Source: JAJXZJ01 sp050012855
GTDB taxonomy: Bacteria > Verrucomicrobiota > Verrucomicrobiia > Limisphaerales > J093
Direction: 5' to 3'
Length of the DNA stretch: 64,000 nucleotides
Assembly (NCBI GenBank): GCA_050012855.1
Contig: JBEKGJ010000008.1
Location: 41,565-105,564 of the forward strand
In this document: in pieces, positions 27,173-35,287 of the stretch
Layout: every line of letters begins with the position of its first letter
How positions within the stretch are numbered: position 1 is the stretch's first letter
Notes under the pieces: generated by a model
What the model was told of the DNA's origin: nothing
Databases searched by the model: none
What the model saw: only the letters and a program-made list of their open reading frames with translations
Translations under genes and position numbers: made by a program

Positions 27173-27676
27173 ATGAGCCTGCCCGTACCATCGCGCCGGC
27201 CGCGCGCCGGCGCCCCCAGCCGCCAGGCGGAGAATTTTCGCCAGACGCGGCGCGAACACGCCCACGAAATTGCCGAGGACTACGTCGAGGCCATCGCGGA
27301 AATGGCGATCCTCCAAGGCGAGGCGCGGGTCGTGGACCTGGCGCGCCAGCTCGGCGTGACGCACGTCACCGTCAACCGCACCCTGGCCCGGCTGCGCCAG
27401 GCCGGGTACGTCAACACCCAGCCCTACCGGGCGATCTTCCTGACGCCGGCTGGCCGCCGGCTGGCCGCGGCCTGCAAACGCCGGCACCAGACCGTGCTCG
27501 CCTTCCTGCGCTCCCTCGCCATCTCCGCGGCGACCGCGGAGCGGGACGCCGAGGGCATCGAGCACCACGTCAGCAGCGAAACCCTGGCGGCCTTCGTGCG
27601 GCACCTTGAAACGGGCCAACGGCGCGCGGTTGCCAAACAAAAAGGCCGCGGAACGCGTCCGCGGCCCCGGAACTGA
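27173..27676 (+). CDS. mntR: DtxR/MntR-type metal-dependent transcriptional regulator
   Basis: The 167-residue protein has the MntR winged helix (EIAEDYVEAIAEMAILQGEARVVDLARQLGVTHVTVNRTLARL, residues about 38-80) with the wing ending ILFTPAG-like FLTPAGRR. It continues with the dimerisation helices and the metal-site pattern AEGIEHHVSSETLAAFVRHLE, where Glu, His and His match the Mn2+ ligands. In other bacteria this type represses Mn uptake when Mn is plentiful. It is divergent from the porin-mntH operon. Its last 11 codons overlap the terminator of the convergent pfp gene. Confidence 0.9.
   Translation: MSLPVPSRRPRAGAPSRQAENFRQTRREHAHEIAEDYVEAIAEMAILQGEARVVDLARQLGVTHVTVNRTLARLRQAGYVNTQPYRAIFLTPAGRRLAAACKRRHQTVLAFLRSLAISAATAERDAEGIEHHVSSETLAAFVRHLETGQRRAVAKQKGRGTRPRPRN
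27635..27666 (-). terminator. Intrinsic terminator of pfp, inside the mntR 3' end
   Basis: On the minus strand an 8-bp perfect stem (GGCCGCGG/CCGCGGCC, 7-base loop, 27644-27666) is followed by TTTTTGTTT (27643-27635). It begins 33 bp after the pfp stop codon and lies wholly within the mntR coding sequence. Confidence 0.8.
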
Positions 27677-27698
27677 AATTGGCCGGCTTGCCTTGCGC

Positions 27699-28976
27699 TT
27701 AGGCGCGGGGCGGCAGTTTCTTTTCCACCCGGCTCTTCGCCAGCACAATGTATTTCGGCAGGCCGCCTTCGGTCGGCGCCTTGACCTCGCCTTCGATCAG
27801 CGGCCGGGCGTACTCGATGAACTTTTCGTTCGGGAGAAAACCGTCCTCGCTGACCCACTCGCGCGGCACGAAGTGTTCGACATTGGCGATTTCCCGCAGG
27901 TCATGCAGGGCGACGGACGACTTGTAGGGCTGGGCTTGCTCGCGGACGATCTTGACCATGTAGCCACTCTGGCCGGCCACGGCGGCGCGCACCGCCGCTT
28001 CGCCGCAGGCGGCCGCTTCGGCGGCGTCGGTGGCACTGGCACAATGCGCCGCGGCGCGCTGCGAGTAGCCGAGCAGCACGGTCCGGGTCTTCGTATTCAG
28101 CTTCTCCTGGATGTAGTCCTTGATCTTGATGGCAGCTCCGGCCAGCACCGGATGACCGAAGGCGTCCAAGCGCTCCTTGTCCGCCCCGATTTCCTCGCCC
28201 TTGTGGTCGCGGATGCCTTCGCCCACCACCATGATGCAATAGCCGTAGGCGGCCACGGTTTCCTTCACTTTCGCCATCACGTCATCCACGTTGTATTGGA
28301 TTTCCGGCAGCAGGATGATGTGCGGTGGCGCCGCGGGGTCGCCGCGCTTGGCCAGCACGGTGCCGGCGGCGATCCAGCCCGCCGACCGTCCCATCACCTC
28401 GATGATGCAGCACGAACCGTCGTCGGTCGCCATGCTGCCCACGTCAATCCCCACTTCCATGACCGTGGTGGCCGCGTACTTGATGGCCGAACCATAGCCC
28501 GGACAGTGGTCGGTGTGCGGCAGGTCGTTGTCAATCGTCTTCGGAACGCCGATGACGCGCATCTCCCAGCCCCGCTTGATGGCCTCCTCATGAATCTTGA
28601 GCGAGGTGTCCTGCGAATCGTTGCCGCCCGCGTAAAAGAAGTACCGGATGTTATGGGCCTGGAACACCTCGAACAGGCGGTCCATGTCCCTGACCGCTTT
28701 TTCCGGGTTCTTTTTGAAATCAACTTTGTAGCGGCAGGTTCCCAGGCCGGCGGCGGGCGTGAACTTCAGCCCTTCGATGGCCAGGCGCCGTTCCTCTTGC
28801 AGGTCAATCAGATCCTCATTGAGGATGCCGAGAATGCCGTTCAAGCCGCCGTAGATTTCCTCGATCGCCTCCGGGTGCCTGCCTGCCTCCTGGATTGCGC
28901 CCGCGAGGCTGGCGTTGATAACTGCCGTCGGACCGCCGGACTGCGCCACCAACATGTTACCGATGAGTTCTGCCAT
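27699..28976 (-). CDS. pfp: PPi-dependent 6-phosphofructokinase
   Basis: The 425-residue enzyme phosphorylates fructose-6-phosphate, reversibly when PPi is the donor. The chosen start gives MAELIGNMLVAQSGGPTAVI, the usual family beginning. The donor-site motifs read GGND at 117-120, where the last Asp replaces the Gly of ATP enzymes, and PKTIDND at 145-151. The Asp and Lys together are the PPi-type pattern. Catalytic Asp is D149. The frame stays open upstream without a stop through a transposase remnant to 30008, so the true start rests on family homology. A terminator follows at 27635. Confidence 0.92.
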   Translation of the reverse strand: MAELIGNMLVAQSGGPTAVINASLAGAIQEAGRHPEAIEEIYGGLNGILGILNEDLIDLQEERRLAIEGLKFTPAAGLGTCRYKVDFKKNPEKAVRDMDRLFEVFQAHNIRYFFYAGGNDSQDTSLKIHEEAIKRGWEMRVIGVPKTIDNDLPHTDHCPGYGSAIKYAATTVMEVGIDVGSMATDDGSCCIIEVMGRSAGWIAAGTVLAKRGDPAAPPHIILLPEIQYNVDDVMAKVKETVAAYGYCIMVVGEGIRDHKGEEIGADKERLDAFGHPVLAGAAIKIKDYIQEKLNTKTRTVLLGYSQRAAAHCASATDAAEAAACGEAAVRAAVAGQSGYMVKIVREQAQPYKSSVALHDLREIANVEHFVPREWVSEDGFLPNEKFIEYARPLIEGEVKAPTEGGLPKYIVLAKSRVEKKLPPRA

Positions 28977-29076
28977 AATTCTTTCCAAGTTGGGCCGGCC
29001 AGCGGGCTTCCCGCTGCCGCCGTGAAAATCCACAAAAGGAATGCGCATCGTGCCAACCGGGGGGGTGGATGTCAAA

Positions 29077-29742
29077 GGCAGAATTCGCGCCCAATCCTCG
29101 ATTTCAAAGAGGGTCTTTTGATTCTTCTTGACCGTCAGCAGGTAATCGCCGCCCTGTTCATAAAGGATCTGCTTGACGGTTTCCACCTGCGTGTGCGCCG
29201 CATCAGCCAGCACGATTTTATCGACGAGGTCCAGCTTGGCCAACTGCTCGCGCCCCGCCGGGATTTCATTGCTGCCCGCTTGGACCAGCGTGGAACCCAG
29301 CCAGCGGCCCGCGCCACTGACGGCGCTGACCGACTCCACCTCCGCATGGCGGATTTCCTTGCCGTCGAGGACCACCAGTTGGTCTTGCACCGGTCCCAGG
29401 ACTTGCTCCTGCCAGAGCAGCAGCACCTGCTCCAGCGTGTGGGCGTTGACGCCCGTGAGCACGCGTTGAAAACAGGTGCGCCGCGGGCAGCGCACGCGCC
29501 CGGTGCGCCCGTCCAGACGAACCCTCAGCGCCCGCAACTGGCCCTGCGAAAGCGTGGCGGCGTAGTCGGCCAGGTCTTCATAGCCTTGGGTGACTCCGCT
29601 GAAGATCGCCATGGCGATGAGGGCCAGCCTACCGGCGACCGGATAAGCCAGGGACTGCTTGCGCCGGAACTCGGCGATTTTCCGTCCCAAGCGTTCCAGC
29701 AAACTGGCAATCGCGCCGACTTTGGCGGTGGAGCGGGGGGGG
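29077..29742 (-). mobile_element. ISAs1-type DDE transposase remnant, 3' truncated
   Basis: About 222 codons match the ISAs1 transposase core: RLALIAMAIFSGVTQGYEDLA, the first Asp in LVVLDGKEIRH, SNEIPAGREQLAKLDL, the second Asp in VLADAAHTQ, and GGDYLLTVKKNQKTL. The last segment with the catalytic Glu (usually within HGRxE) is missing. After about 29077 the reading frame continues with unrelated codons into pfp and never meets a stop. It is in a different frame from the DUF4338 half upstream, the shift being at a run of eight C residues. It is inactive as a transposase gene. Confidence 0.75.
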
Positions 29743-30396
29743 CACCTTGGCCGGCACGTCCGCCCACGGGGGCGGCAACTCGGCGGCGCGCAGTTTTCCA
29801 CAGGCATGTTTGACCAGTTCGCGCACCCACACTTGCTTGGGTTGGTCGTGCTGCTCATAAAAATCCACCGCGCTACGCTTCCAACCCCGCGTGTTCCCCA
29901 ACTGGCTCCAGCCGCTGACTTGGTAGGCCGTGCCCCGAGAGTGTTCGGGGTCCACAAAGCTCTCGGCCAGCGCCACCGGGTGCCCCCAGGTGGGCTCCCA
30001 GTCCGCACTCAAACGCGCCAACATCAGCTTCATGAACCGACTGATCAGATTGGGATAATGACAGTCGGGCAGGACAAAGAGTCGCGCGTTGTTGACCACC
30101 AGAGCCAGTCGTTGGCGCCGTTGCGCTTCGGTCCAGCCAATAAATTTATCCCGCGCTTTGAGGTGCAGGGCCGCCGCGCTCCAGGTCGCTACGGCCAACC
30201 ATTGGCCTTGCCAAATGACCGCGTAGCGCAACCGTTCGCCCACCAGTTGGGCGCTATGGAGGTAATGCTGCTCGATGAGAATTTGATCGCATTCCCGGAT
30301 GTCCTCAGGGCGAACCAGCAGCCTGGGGGTCATGCCCGACAAGACGGTTTGCTCGTCAGCCGTAGGCCGACGAAAGCGGAATTTGGCTTTTTGCAT
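29736..30396 (-). pseudogene. DUF4338 (DruA-like) N-terminal half of a broken transposase gene
   Basis: About 220 codons from MQKAKFRFRRPTADEQTVL match the DUF4338 family: QILIEQHYLHSAQLVGERLRYAV, AAALHLKARDKFIGWT, LVVNNARLFVLP, RFMKLMLARLSADWEPTWGHPVALAESFVDP and GTAYQVSGWSQLGNTRGWKR. DruA of the Druantia defence system has this domain, and annotation pipelines often give that name. Here the domain runs through PPPWADVPAKVPPP into an ISAs1 transposase. One extra C in the 29735-29742 homopolymer breaks the frame. It is read as part of an insertion element, not a Druantia gene; druB-E are not visible. Confidence 0.72.
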
Positions 30397-30719
30397 TGCC
30401 GGAAGAGTAAAAAACTTTTCCCGGATTGTTCCGCAAAATGTGCTAAACCCTTGAATTGGCAGATAGTTAGCAGGGAGGACAGACGCGTCCTGATAGCGGA
30501 GGAACACAAAACGAGCCCGCGAGGTCAAAACCGGCTCCAGGGATACCGGACGGTCAGGAAACGCCCGGCTTACGCGATTTTAGAACCCCTCCCCCCACTG
30601 TCTGAATTGCAGGGCCGCACGAGGCCCGGCCTCCAACGTGACTCCGGGAATTGCGGACGTGACACGCGGCCGGTTTGCCCATAGCCTCCTGGCCGTTCAC
30701 CGAAAGCAAAAGGTTCTTC
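30397..30719. other. Intergenic region between insertion element and oxidoreductase
   Basis: No gene is supported here. The part next to the element (30400-30470) is AT-rich and probably holds the element's end and promoter, but no partner inverted repeat was found because the other end is lost. A C-rich run lies at 30586-30596. Confidence 0.45.
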
Positions 30720-32000
30720 ATGAAACAAATCTCCCGCCGCCTCTTCGTCCGCACCGGCGCCGCTGCCGTCGCCGTACCCCTGATCATCCCGGCCCGCCTG
30801 TTGGGCGCCAATGCGCCCAGCAACCAGATCACCATCGGCTTCATCGGCACGGGCGATCATGGAACGTCGTGGAACCTCCGCCGCTACCTCGAACTCAAGG
30901 ACATGGCCCGCGTGCTCGTCGTTTGCGACGTGGACGGCCAGCGGATGCGCCACGCCAAGGAGATCGTGGACGAGCAGTACCTGAACAAGGATTGCGCGGT
31001 GACGAAGGACTTCCGCGAGGTCATCGCCCGCAAGGACATTGACGCGGTGATGATCTCGACGCCCGACCACTGGCATACTTTGATCAGCCTGATGGCCGCC
31101 CGGGCCGGCAAGGACGTTCAGTGCGAAAAACCGACGCTGACCATCAACGAGGGCAAGCTCCTGATCAAAACCATGCGGAAGCTCGGACGCGTGTTCCAGA
31201 CGAGCACGGAAGACCGGTCCCTGCCGATGTACCATCGCCTGGCCGAACTGGTGCGCAACGGTCGCGTCGGCAAGTTGCAGCGCATCGAGGTGATCCTGCC
31301 CAAGCAGCCCAACGTGCCCGGCGACCCGACGCCGCAACCGGTGCCGCCCGACCTGGATTGGGAAATGTGGCTGGGGCCGGCCCCCTTCGCGCCCTACACC
31401 AAGGACCGCGTGCATTTCAATTTCCGGTGGATCCAGGATTATTCCGGCGGGATTATTTGCGACTGGGGCGCGCACCTGTTCGACACCGCGCAATGGGCCA
31501 ACAACACCGAACGCAGCGGGCCGGTCGAGATCGAAGGTGCCGGCAACTTCTGGCAAGGCGGTCTGTACAACACGGTGAAGGACTACGACGTCACCTTCCG
31601 CTACGCCAATGGCGTCGTCATGACCTGCAAGCCCGGCAACCCGAGCCTCAAGTTCATCGGGACGGACGGCTGGGTCGGCAACACGGGCTGGCGGGGCGAC
31701 GTCGAGGCGAGTTCGAAGGAAATCAAGGAATCGAAGATCGGTCCGGACGAAATCCACCTTTACACCAATCCGGAGGGCGAACATCACGACTTCCTCCAGT
31801 GCATGAAGAGCCGCAAAGATCCTTACTTCCCGGTGGACATCGGCCATCGTGTCTCGAGCGTCTGCCACCTGGCCAACATCGCGATCAAGCTCGGCCGCAA
31901 ACTGAAATGGGATCCCGCCAGGGAGGAATTCCCCGGCGACGCCAAGGCGAACGCGCTCTGCCAGGTCCGGCCGATGCGCGCGCCGTGGAAGCTGACCTGA
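30720..32000 (+). CDS. Gfo/Idh/MocA family oxidoreductase, Tat-exported
   Basis: The 426-residue protein starts with a twin-arginine signal (SRRLFVRTGAAAVAVPLIIP). The Rossmann motif is ITIGFIGTGDHG and the family EKP motif is in QCEKPTLTINEG. The C-terminal alpha/beta domain contains WIQDYSGGIICDWGAHLFD and EHHDFLQCMKSRKDPYFP. These exported relatives are very numerous in Verrucomicrobiota and Planctomycetota. They probably oxidise or reduce sugars with a tightly bound NAD(P). Substrate is unknown. It lies just before an insertion-like region carrying fucosidase genes, but on the opposite strand. Confidence 0.88.
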   Translation: MKQISRRLFVRTGAAAVAVPLIIPARLLGANAPSNQITIGFIGTGDHGTSWNLRRYLELKDMARVLVVCDVDGQRMRHAKEIVDEQYLNKDCAVTKDFREVIARKDIDAVMISTPDHWHTLISLMAARAGKDVQCEKPTLTINEGKLLIKTMRKLGRVFQTSTEDRSLPMYHRLAELVRNGRVGKLQRIEVILPKQPNVPGDPTPQPVPPDLDWEMWLGPAPFAPYTKDRVHFNFRWIQDYSGGIICDWGAHLFDTAQWANNTERSGPVEIEGAGNFWQGGLYNTVKDYDVTFRYANGVVMTCKPGNPSLKFIGTDGWVGNTGWRGDVEASSKEIKESKIGPDEIHLYTNPEGEHHDFLQCMKSRKDPYFPVDIGHRVSSVCHLANIAIKLGRKLKWDPAREEFPGDAKANALCQVRPMRAPWKLT

Positions 32001-32047
32001 GAGCGCGTTCCCGCGGCGGTGAAACCGACGCTTTTGTCGCCGCCCGC

Positions 32048-32270
32048 TCAAATCAATTCGACAAGCTTCTCCGGGGGCGTCCCGGCGTGGCGCATCTTTC
32101 GTTATGGGCAGGCCGTCATCCTGGAGCGCCAGCACGCAGCCCTCGATGGCCTCACGGATATTCGCGACGGCAGTCTCGCGGCTTTCGCCTTGGGAGACGC
32201 CGCCGGGCAGACTCGGGCACTCGGCAACCCAGAAACCGTCTTCCCCCGGATAGATGATCACCTGTCGCAT
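32048..32270 (-). pseudogene. HicB-like antitoxin remnant, frameshifted
   Basis: About 55 codons from MRQVIIYPGEDGFWVAECPS match HicB antitoxins (LPGGVSQGESRETAVANIREAIEGCVLALQDDGLPI). After this the frame continues antisense into the oxidoreductase gene. A shift near the GGGGG run at 32073 would give an early stop at 32048, so the gene looks damaged at its 3' end. No HicA toxin gene is beside it. The first ATG is 32270, with a GTG two codons earlier. Confidence 0.6.
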
Positions 32271-32360
32271 GGTCACAACCCAGGGCTTGGAAGCGAGAAG
32301 CTCAACTCAAAGCTGCTGCAATCCACAGCGGCGACGGGTGGCAATGGGCCCGGTTGGCCA

Positions 32361-32530
32361 CTCAATGCGCCGGATCGAGGAACGCGGGCAGGCCCTTGTC
32401 GCCGACCGGCTGCGCGCCCTCCTGCAAATCCGGCCGGCCGTCATGATCGCCGTCGAGCTGGGTGAGGTCGAGGAACACGAACGGCCGCTGGTAGGCCTCC
32501 TGGCCTCCGCCTGCGTAGGAAACCCACAGG
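32361..32530 (-). repeat. Direct repeat A: copy of the C45-peptidase gene 3' end
   Basis: This 170-bp stretch aligns without gaps to 39406-39575, with 22 mismatches by hand count (87% identity). It encodes LWVSYAGGGQEAYQRPFVFL and the stop codon at the same place as the intact C45 gene. Upstream homology ends abruptly. It lies 88 bp past the stop of the alpha/beta hydrolase gene, so the two copies bracket the fucosidase islet. Confidence 0.85.
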
Positions 32531-32618
32531 CTCGCGGCTTTCGCCCCAGGAAACCCGGATGGCCTGGGGATTGGCGGGTGCGCGCAAGGACACGACGCGC
32601 AGATTGTAGAAAACACGC

Positions 32619-34970
32619 CTACGGGGCGTGGTTTTGACGCGCGGCATCTGGGGCGGGCCAATCCAGATGCTCGTGCAGAAAGTCGAACGTTCCCACGCCG
32701 TGGATCGTATGCGGGCCGTTAAACCACTCGATGCGGCACTGGTTGCGCAGCCCCCAACACGCCTCATAGAGATAACGCACCTTGGCGAATTCGTACGCCA
32801 CCCTTTCGTCCGGCGCAACGGGGTCGAAGTGTCCGCGTTCCACCATGAACGGGCGTGGGGCGATCAACGCCGCCATCTCGGAGTAGTTGAAGGTGCTGCC
32901 GAGGTTGTACTCGAAGATTTCATATTCGGGCAACCAGACATAACTATAAGGACTGAGGGTCGAAGCACATTTCCAGACCCAGTCATTGAAGTCGCCCGAG
33001 CAGATGGACAGGCAATAGTTCGTCACCAGCGCCGGCACGCGCATCGCGGATTTGCCGCCGTAGCTCAGGCCGTAGAAGGCAATCCGCGCCGGGTCGGCGA
33101 ACGACTGCGTTTTGAGCCAGTCGGTGATCTGCTGATGCTGAGGCACCATGATGGAGTACAGGGTCTTGCCCAGCGGATTGGCCTTGCGCTGAAGGGTGCG
33201 GAAGCGGTCCTCGAAGATAAATAAACCTTGCGGTGAGAACGTGATGAAGCCTTGTTCGCACAGCTTGGCGGCGAAATCGTGATAGTATTTGCTGTTGCCC
33301 GTTATCGTGTCCCGCGGACGGCCCTCCAGACCATGCTGGCAAACGACGATGGGCCGTCGTTCGCCGGGCTTGAGATCTTTGGGCAGCAGAAGAATCCCGT
33401 CCGCGACCACGTCTGGAAACACATCAAGCACGATCTCATAGCCGGTCCATTTAGGCTGGTCATATACCTTGCGGGAACGGGGATTGGGCGGCAGCAGCGG
33501 GTCGTCGAAGCGCCCAATCACCTGGCGGTAGAAGGAATCGCGATAGCGGTCAGCACTCTGGTGGAATTCTTCCGGCGAGGTTGTGTCGGGCTTTGTCATG
33601 AATTTCTGGCGCGTGTACTGGCTCTCGGCCAGGAGCCTCTGGTTGTGGCGATCCAGCTCGTGCAACTGCCGGGCCTGGCGCGCGGCCGGGTCGAAGCCAG
33701 GCCACAGATTTTCAGGTGCCGGACCTTCCGGCACGAGGCGGGCCTGGCCGGCCAGCGCAGTCAAAAGCGCACGCAACGCGCCTTCACTGCCAAATGGCCC
33801 TTGCCCGGTGTTGCGACTGACGACCAACTGCAACTGCGGCGATGGGTGCAGCCCAGCCACCATCGCGTGCGCGCGCTCAAATTCCGGGCGGACGTCATCC
33901 AGCTTGGGAGACACGAGGATTCCCGGCGCACCGTTGCCGCGTTGCGATGCAGTGTACGCGTTGCCACCGGGCATGGTCACCTCCGGACCTTTGGCAGCTT
34001 CGATGATTAAGCTGCGGGGAGCAATCATCGCCGCCACCTCCGCGTCCCCAAATTCCTCCAGCAGACCAAAGACATTGCGTGTCACCGGTTGCTGCCAGAT
34101 AACCTTGCGGCGTTCATCGAAATATCCGCTGACGCACGCCGCCGCTATCCGCGTGTCCAGCGCGGCTGTGTAAAAGGCCAGCAAGCCGCCCTCGCCCCAG
34201 CCAATCACCCCGGTTTTTACACTCGAATTCGAACTTTGGGCGGTCATCCCGTCTATTGCCGCCAGCACTTTGTCAATTTCGTAACCGAGGATGTGCCGGC
34301 CCAATTCGTAGGCCGGCCGATAAATGAATTCTCGATTGGGAAGCATTCTTTGCGGGTTTATGTGTCGGCTGATCAACATGGGAATGAGCACCTGGCACCC
34401 ACTCTCGGCCAGGCGCCGCGCGAACTGGCTCTCTGGCGCAATGCCGTCGGTCAATCCGGCGAGTTGCTCGGGGGTCTGGTCGGCGTCCGGGATAGCGACG
34501 ATATTTGCGACGGGCGCGCGATCAATCGGCGTGAGCAGCAATCCTTCGCCAGTTACGTCTCCGAATGCCGGCCAGCGCACGGCAAACACCTCATAGTCTT
34601 GGCCGCGCCCACGGAGGGCCGACCGGGCCCGAGTGGCGATCAGTTCAAGTTCCACTTTACTAACTCGCTCGTCGCACACGCCAAGGATGTGCGCCAGGCG
34701 CTGCCGGTTGGTGGCCAGGGACTGCTCGTAGGCCTGCCATGAGGAAACATCTCGGGGCCAGAACTGCGCGCGCCCCGCCACCGATTCATCGATCTTGCGC
34801 AATAGGAACTGATCGACACCCGCCACCATGTTCGATGCGATATCGCCTTCCATCGTCAGCGGCGCGGTGCCAGGAAGAGGTTGAACCCGCGCGGCACAAA
34901 CCAAAGCCGAGGTGCCGAGCCAAGTCATCAAAAGCGATTTGCCGAGCCCGATCGTTATTGAGCGGTTCAT
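32619..34970 (-). CDS. Exported two-domain alpha/beta hydrolase (one domain inactive)
   Basis: The 783-residue protein begins with a signal peptide (MNRSITIGLGKSLLMTWLGT onward). It holds two tandem alpha/beta-hydrolase domains of the acetylxylan-esterase/dienelactone type. In the first, the nucleophile elbow reads GWGEGG at 257-262, with Gly259 in place of Ser. In the second it reads GLSYGG near residue 634, with Ser about 636, and the late segments RGHFDPVAPDERVAYEFAKV and GPHTIHG supply Asp and His. The C-terminal domain should be an esterase, perhaps deacetylating glycans. It is last in a minus-strand run with a GH29 fucosidase, a transporter and an aldo/keto reductase. The gene is lower in GC than the core genes. 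Confidence 0.82.
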   Translation of the reverse strand: MNRSITIGLGKSLLMTWLGTSALVCAARVQPLPGTAPLTMEGDIASNMVAGVDQFLLRKIDESVAGRAQFWPRDVSSWQAYEQSLATNRQRLAHILGVCDERVSKVELELIATRARSALRGRGQDYEVFAVRWPAFGDVTGEGLLLTPIDRAPVANIVAIPDADQTPEQLAGLTDGIAPESQFARRLAESGCQVLIPMLISRHINPQRMLPNREFIYRPAYELGRHILGYEIDKVLAAIDGMTAQSSNSSVKTGVIGWGEGGLLAFYTAALDTRIAAACVSGYFDERRKVIWQQPVTRNVFGLLEEFGDAEVAAMIAPRSLIIEAAKGPEVTMPGGNAYTASQRGNGAPGILVSPKLDDVRPEFERAHAMVAGLHPSPQLQLVVSRNTGQGPFGSEGALRALLTALAGQARLVPEGPAPENLWPGFDPAARQARQLHELDRHNQRLLAESQYTRQKFMTKPDTTSPEEFHQSADRYRDSFYRQVIGRFDDPLLPPNPRSRKVYDQPKWTGYEIVLDVFPDVVADGILLLPKDLKPGERRPIVVCQHGLEGRPRDTITGNSKYYHDFAAKLCEQGFITFSPQGLFIFEDRFRTLQRKANPLGKTLYSIMVPQHQQITDWLKTQSFADPARIAFYGLSYGGKSAMRVPALVTNYCLSICSGDFNDWVWKCASTLSPYSYVWLPEYEIFEYNLGSTFNYSEMAALIAPRPFMVERGHFDPVAPDERVAYEFAKVRYLYEACWGLRNQCRIEWFNGPHTIHGVGTFDFLHEHLDWPAPDAARQNHAP

Positions 34971-35287
34971 ACTAGTATTCGATATGGGCAACTTTAATGA
35001 AGCGAGCAAATGATTCGATGGTCCAAAAATGAGTTTTCATACGGTCTCGCGGCTTGTCTCGGCAATGCCGAACGAACGTGCCCATCAAACTCCAGACGCC
35101 GGAGCGAAATGGGCCTTGCGGCCAGCACCACATCGACACGCCATACTCTGCACCGGCGGACCTGTTCAAATCTTGGGAATTGGGGCCGTGCAAAGTGTGG
35201 ATTCGGGTGGAAAACCAGTTGCGTCATCACAATCATATACTGTATAACGTGTTGCAATGGAGACAATGGCAGCACCGCCCCGAATTG

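Noticed and set aside
27606..29813. A 735-codon plus-strand frame antisense to pfp
   Set aside because: It shows no family match, while the minus strand has every phosphofructokinase motif in order.
29736..30396. Druantia anti-phage system (DruA)
   Set aside because: The DUF4338 domain would be auto-named DruA, but it runs into an ISAs1 transposase after a frameshift and no druB-E genes are nearby. It is better read as part of a broken insertion element.
30570..32276. A 568-codon minus-strand protein starting as HicB
   Set aside because: Only the first ~55 codons look like HicB. The remainder is antisense of the Gfo/Idh/MocA gene.
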